From JBFEYJ01 sp041546305 (GTDB taxonomy: Bacteria; Pseudomonadota; Gammaproteobacteria; Thiohalomonadales; Thiohalomonadaceae): 16,157 bases of DNA. Positions 13,725 to 16,157 of this stretch are shown here, piece by piece; within the stretch, counting starts at the first letter, position 1, and every line of letters starts with the position of its first letter. The translations under genes were made by a program, and so were the position numbers. The DNA lies in assembly GCA_041546305.1 (NCBI GenBank), contig JBFEWO010000056.1, positions 1-16,157 on the forward strand, given 5' to 3'. A model generated the notes under the pieces. The model saw nothing but the letters and a program-made list of their open reading frames with translations, was not told the DNA's origin and made no database searches.

Positions 13725-13748
13725 CGCCCGGGCAAAAGCCGATAGAAT
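13721..13748 (+). promoter_or_regulatory. Sigma70 promoter of tRNA-Asp, GC-rich discriminator
   Basis: The -35 TTGACG (13721-13726) and -10 TAGAAT (13743-13748) are 16 bases apart, followed by a C-rich discriminator (ACCCCGC), the arrangement typical of stable RNA promoters under growth-rate and stringent control. The TGA stop of the DUF2238 gene (13722-13724) lies inside the -35. Start of transcription would be near 13756, about 25 bases before the tRNA. Confidence 0.8.
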
Positions 13749-13780
13749 ACCCCGCTTCCTGGCCCTTGGCTGGGAACTGC

Positions 13781-13857
13781 GGAGCGGTAGTTCAGTTGGT
13801 TAGAATACCGGCCTGTCACGCCGGGGGTCGCGGGTTCGAGTCCCGTCCGCTCCGCCA
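13781..13857 (+). tRNA. tRNA-Asp (anticodon GTC)
   Basis: A 77-base tRNA with encoded CCA (13855-13857). The acceptor stem GGAGCGG pairs with CCGCTCC, the anticodon GTC is at 13815-13817 in a CTGTCAC loop, and the T arm reads CGGGTTCGAGTCCCG. It matches the E. coli tRNA-Asp, as I remember it, at all but a few positions. It has its own promoter and terminator, so it is a single-gene unit. I saw no integrase or duplicated 3' end nearby that would mark it as an integration site. Confidence 0.98.
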
Positions 13858-13866
13858 CTATTCTCC

Positions 13867-13894
13867 AAAGCCCGCCTTCTGGCGGGCTTTTTCA
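13867..13894 (+). terminator. Intrinsic terminator of tRNA-Asp
   Basis: AAAGCCCGCC (13867-13876) pairs perfectly with GGCGGGCTTT (13881-13890) over a TTCT loop, and a T run closes the structure (13888-13892). It lies nine bases after the CCA end. Confidence 0.93.
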
Positions 13895-14098
13895 TTTTCG
13901 TCCCGCTGTCTTCATATCCCCGCAGTGGCTTTCTCCCCCTCCAGAATGCCGGAAGATATTCCGAACAGTGGCCTGACGCCCTGATTGACAGTCAATAACC
14001 ACCTATCTATCACTATTTATAACAACATCAGGAAAGAGACCATAACAACAATAAGCGCCTCGACACTAATACCTCGTCGTAGCGCAGGAGGAAAGAGA

Positions 14099-15733
14099 AT
14101 GGGTCATGGGGAAGTCTCGCGCAGGGAACGTCGTTTTCAGATTCATCGCTTCTATACCATCCCTCTTGAATGGATTCCACGGCTTGCTGTAATCGTCATG
14201 ATCCTGATCGCCGCGGCCGGGCTACTAGGAGAAGTGCTCGGTGTCCCGGTACTGCAAAGCTTCCTCCCGGGGCTTCCCGTCATGAGTACGGGTGAAGCGG
14301 TAATTTTACTTTTTTTCGCGCTTTCGCTCTGGTTGCTCCATCCGAAAGAGATAACTCTATTACGCCGGCGCGCCGGACAGGCACTGGCGTTGCTTTGCCT
14401 GCTTCCCACGGCATCCAGTATCGCCAATCTCTACCTGGATTACGGCTCTCTTCCTGAGTGGTTACTACCCACCGGTATCGCAGACGCCGACATAGCCGGC
14501 TCTACTATCAATCGCGATGTCGCTTTCACCTTAGGAGCGCTAGCGCTCTTCCTTCTGGGATTTCGCCGCCCGGGGCTGTTACCGTTGATCCAGTGGCTTG
14601 CCGTTCTCATACTGACAGGGGCGGTAGTGCTCCTGTTCGGCTACATCTACAGCGTCACTGCCTTCTACAGCTATGGTGCCTACAGTGGCATGGCTGCGCC
14701 AACTGCGCTGGCCCTCGCTTTTTTCACCAACGGCCTGTTATTTTCACGGCCTCATGATGGCATTATGCGGCTGATCACCAGCGATGCCTCTGGCGGCGTG
14801 ATCATGCGGCGCCTCCTCCCTATCGTTGTGGTAGCACCGCTGTTGATTGGCTGGTTGACCTTGGCAGCCCAGCGCTTCGGCGTGATTACCCCCTATTTCG
14901 GCCTGGCTATGCACGAGGTGCTGACCACCCTGCTTATCACGGTATTTATCATTCACATTGCCATTAGTCTCAATCGAGAAGAAAAACTACGCCAAAATGC
15001 CGAAGCCGGGGTGAAGAAGCATCAATCCGACCTGGCACATCTGGTGCGTATCAATACCCTGGGCGAAATGGTTGCGAGTATCGCCCATGAGCTCAAACAG
15101 CCGCTGACCGCCATCAGTCTGTATGCTGCCACCGGCAAGGACATGCTCGCGTCGGCGGACACACCGGTGAACGAACTGCGGCAACATCTGGACGAGATCC
15201 AGCTCCAGGCGCAACGCGCGGCGGAGATCATTCGCCGCACACGCGAATTTGCACTCAAGCAAGAACCCCAGGCGATCCGCATGCAGCTCAATGAGCTCAT
15301 CCAAGAGGTAAGCGACTTTCTCCAGCTGGAGGCAAAAAACCGGCAAGTGAAACTGCAGCTCAAACTGTCCCGGAAACTGCCCACGGTCGAAGGCGATGCC
15401 ATTCAGCTACGCCAGGTACTGCTCAACATTATCCATAACGCCATTGAATCGCTGCAGGCGAATGTGAACAAACCTCGAGAGGTGACTATTCTGACCAGTC
15501 TCACCGAAACCGGCGAAGTCCGCACCGTGATCCGCGACAATGGCCCCGGCATGGATGCGGAGACGCTCAGCCATATCTTCGATTCCTTCTTCACTACCAG
15601 AGGGGATCGCGGCATGGGCATGGGCCTCTCCATCTCCCGCTCCATCATCGAGGCCCATAGCGGTAAACTCTGGGCCACCTCAACCCCCGGTCTGGGAGCA
15701 ACCTTTACCTTTACCTTGCCACGGGCAGGTTAG
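14099..15733 (+). CDS. Membrane sensor histidine kinase, 544 aa (orphan)
   Basis: Seven or eight hydrophobic helices occupy about 18-300 and form the sensor part. The last of them (about 235-300) contains a RRLLP...GWL motif that I have seen in other 7-helix histidine kinases and cyclases. A short coiled linker (300-320) leads to the dimerisation domain with H330 in AHELKQPLTAI, the H-box type of the FixL/DctB group, followed by the ATPase domain: N box HNAIES (446-451), DNGPGM (480-485), FDSFFTT (about 493-499) and GMGMGLS (505-511). ATG 14099 follows AGGAGGAAAGAGA, an excellent ribosome site, so the TTG-initiated longer frame (13985) is discarded. No response regulator is adjacent; the partner must lie elsewhere. 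A heptamer array begins right after the TAG. Confidence 0.93.
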   Translation: MGHGEVSRRERRFQIHRFYTIPLEWIPRLAVIVMILIAAAGLLGEVLGVPVLQSFLPGLPVMSTGEAVILLFFALSLWLLHPKEITLLRRRAGQALALLCLLPTASSIANLYLDYGSLPEWLLPTGIADADIAGSTINRDVAFTLGALALFLLGFRRPGLLPLIQWLAVLILTGAVVLLFGYIYSVTAFYSYGAYSGMAAPTALALAFFTNGLLFSRPHDGIMRLITSDASGGVIMRRLLPIVVVAPLLIGWLTLAAQRFGVITPYFGLAMHEVLTTLLITVFIIHIAISLNREEKLRQNAEAGVKKHQSDLAHLVRINTLGEMVASIAHELKQPLTAISLYAATGKDMLASADTPVNELRQHLDEIQLQAQRAAEIIRRTREFALKQEPQAIRMQLNELIQEVSDFLQLEAKNRQVKLQLKLSRKLPTVEGDAIQLRQVLLNIIHNAIESLQANVNKPREVTILTSLTETGEVRTVIRDNGPGMDAETLSHIFDSFFTTRGDRGMGMGLSISRSIIEAHSGKLWATSTPGLGATFTFTLPRAG

Positions 15734-15803
15734 GTTCAAAGTTCAAAGTTCAAAGTTCAAAGTTCAAAGTTCAAAGTTCAAAGTTCAAAGTTCAAAGTTC
15801 AAA
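15734..15803 (+). repeat. Tandem heptamer array, ten copies of GTTCAAA
   Basis: Ten exact head-to-tail copies of the 7-base unit start at the base after the histidine kinase stop codon (TAG 15731-15733). They are followed by a near copy (GTGCAGT). Partial copies lie on the opposite strand at 15843-15870. It is not a CRISPR array, since there are no spacers. Such a tract can change length by replication slippage, but it lies outside the kinase frame. Confidence 0.9.
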
Positions 15804-15828
15804 GTGCAGTAGCGTTACTTCGCCGCGG

Positions 15829-15896
15829 GTTGAATACTCTTCTTTGAACCTTGAACTTTCATCTTTGAACTGTTTACCCCTCACAGAGTATTCAAC
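15829..15896. repeat. 12-bp inverted repeat spanning the end of the permease gene, with heptamer copies between
   Basis: GTTGAATACTCT (15829-15840) is the exact reverse complement of AGAGTATTCAAC (15885-15896). The latter lies within the final codons of the minus-strand permease. The 44 bases between them hold TTTGAAC (15843-15849), CTTGAAC (15850-15856) and TTTGAAC (15864-15870), the inverse of the array unit. It may form the transcript end for both convergent genes. Confidence 0.65.
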
Positions 15897-16157
15897 ACCA
15901 CCAGCGGACTTCGTCTGACCACCCTTCGTGTTCCCCAGTAACCGGCGGCGCCAATGAGCAAGGCCCCGATCAGCGGCAAAAGCAGCCACAACAGCCACTT
16001 TATGCTGTAGGGGAGCTGGAACACTTGCTGGTAGAGGATGAAGGCGATAAGTTCCGCGCCGCTGGCGGCGAGCAGTCCGGCCAACGTACCGAGCAGCGCA
16101 TACTCGGCCAGATGGCCGGCACGCAACTGCCGCCGGCTGGCGCCCAGGGTGCGCAGT
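15881..16157 (-). CDS. FtsX-like (YbbP-type) ABC transporter permease, C-terminal fragment (5' end outside window)
   Basis: The frame is open from the window edge to TGA 15883-15881, giving about 91 residues. The visible part begins LRTLGASRRQLRAGHLAEY, the cytoplasmic loop that precedes the last helices of MacB/FtsX-type permeases, and continues with two hydrophobic helices (ALLGTLAGLLAASGAELIAF and LLWLLLPLIGALLIGAAGYW). It ends in TRRVVRRSPLVVLNTL, a typical C-terminus of the YbbP type. The partner ATPase would be expected upstream, outside the window. The substrate is unknown. It converges on the histidine kinase, with the heptamer array between. Confidence 0.88.
   Translation of the reverse strand, partial: LRTLGASRRQLRAGHLAEYALLGTLAGLLAASGAELIAFILYQQVFQLPYSIKWLLWLLLPLIGALLIGAAGYWGTRRVVRRSPLVVLNTL

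Noticed and set aside
13781..13857. tRNA-Asp as an integration site for a genomic island
   Set aside because: No integrase gene and no copy of the tRNA 3' end seen within the window; the following gene is an ordinary kinase.
13985..14098. Longer N-terminus of the histidine kinase from a TTG
   Set aside because: The ATG at 14099 has a near-perfect ribosome site, and the extra residues are polar and unlike a signal or sensor segment.
15734..15803. Heptamer array considered as a CRISPR
   Set aside because: The units are 7 bases and abut with no spacers.

Overview
This is a chromosomal window of moderately high GC from a Gram-negative bacterium, most likely a gammaproteobacterium. The evidence is a tRNA-Asp nearly identical to the E. 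coli gene as I remember it, and the set TruC, YeaD-type mutarotase, YaiI, YjdF, NDH-2 and YbbP-like permease. The genes look like ordinary chromosomal housekeeping and accessory genes in short operons. I see no phage, insertion sequence with a transposase, or CRISPR array.

Layout. 1-186: end of a hypothetical gene. 215-880 (minus): an RNA-recognition-motif protein and a cold-shock protein in tandem, separated by three hairpins. 1153-2507 (plus): hexose-6-phosphate mutarotase and a YaiI/YqxD (DUF188) protein, five bases apart. 2631-5165 (plus): a DUF4405 membrane protein followed by a divergent FeoB-type ferrous iron transporter. 5182-6303 (minus): riboflavin synthase and a GNAT acetyltransferase. 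6399-6791 (plus): DUF1622 membrane protein. 6813-7511 (minus): a Dnr-like Crp/Fnr regulator, divergent from a type II NADH dehydrogenase (7699-9009, plus). 9210-11183 (plus): an exported rhodanese and a membrane diguanylate cyclase three bases apart. 11235-11957 (plus): TruC. 11989-12543: a non-coding two-armed inverted repeat element. 12550-13008 (minus): TerB-like protein. 13095-13724 (plus): YjdF/DUF2238 membrane protein. 13781-13857: tRNA-Asp with its own promoter and terminator. 14099-15733 (plus): an orphan membrane histidine kinase. 15734-15896: a 10-copy heptamer array and inverted repeats. 15881-16157 (minus): end of an FtsX/YbbP-type permease.

Several genes point to respiratory, redox and iron adaptation: NDH-2 facing a probable NO-type regulator, FeoB, riboflavin synthase, and a periplasmic rhodanese coupled to cyclic-di-GMP synthesis. 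The most unusual structure is the element at 11989-12543. Two diverged copies of one roughly 220-240 base unit face each other. They share end sequence, hairpin positions and an identical 14-bp inner border, while the paired stem sequences differ between the arms. Everything here was read by eye; no database search or folding program was run.
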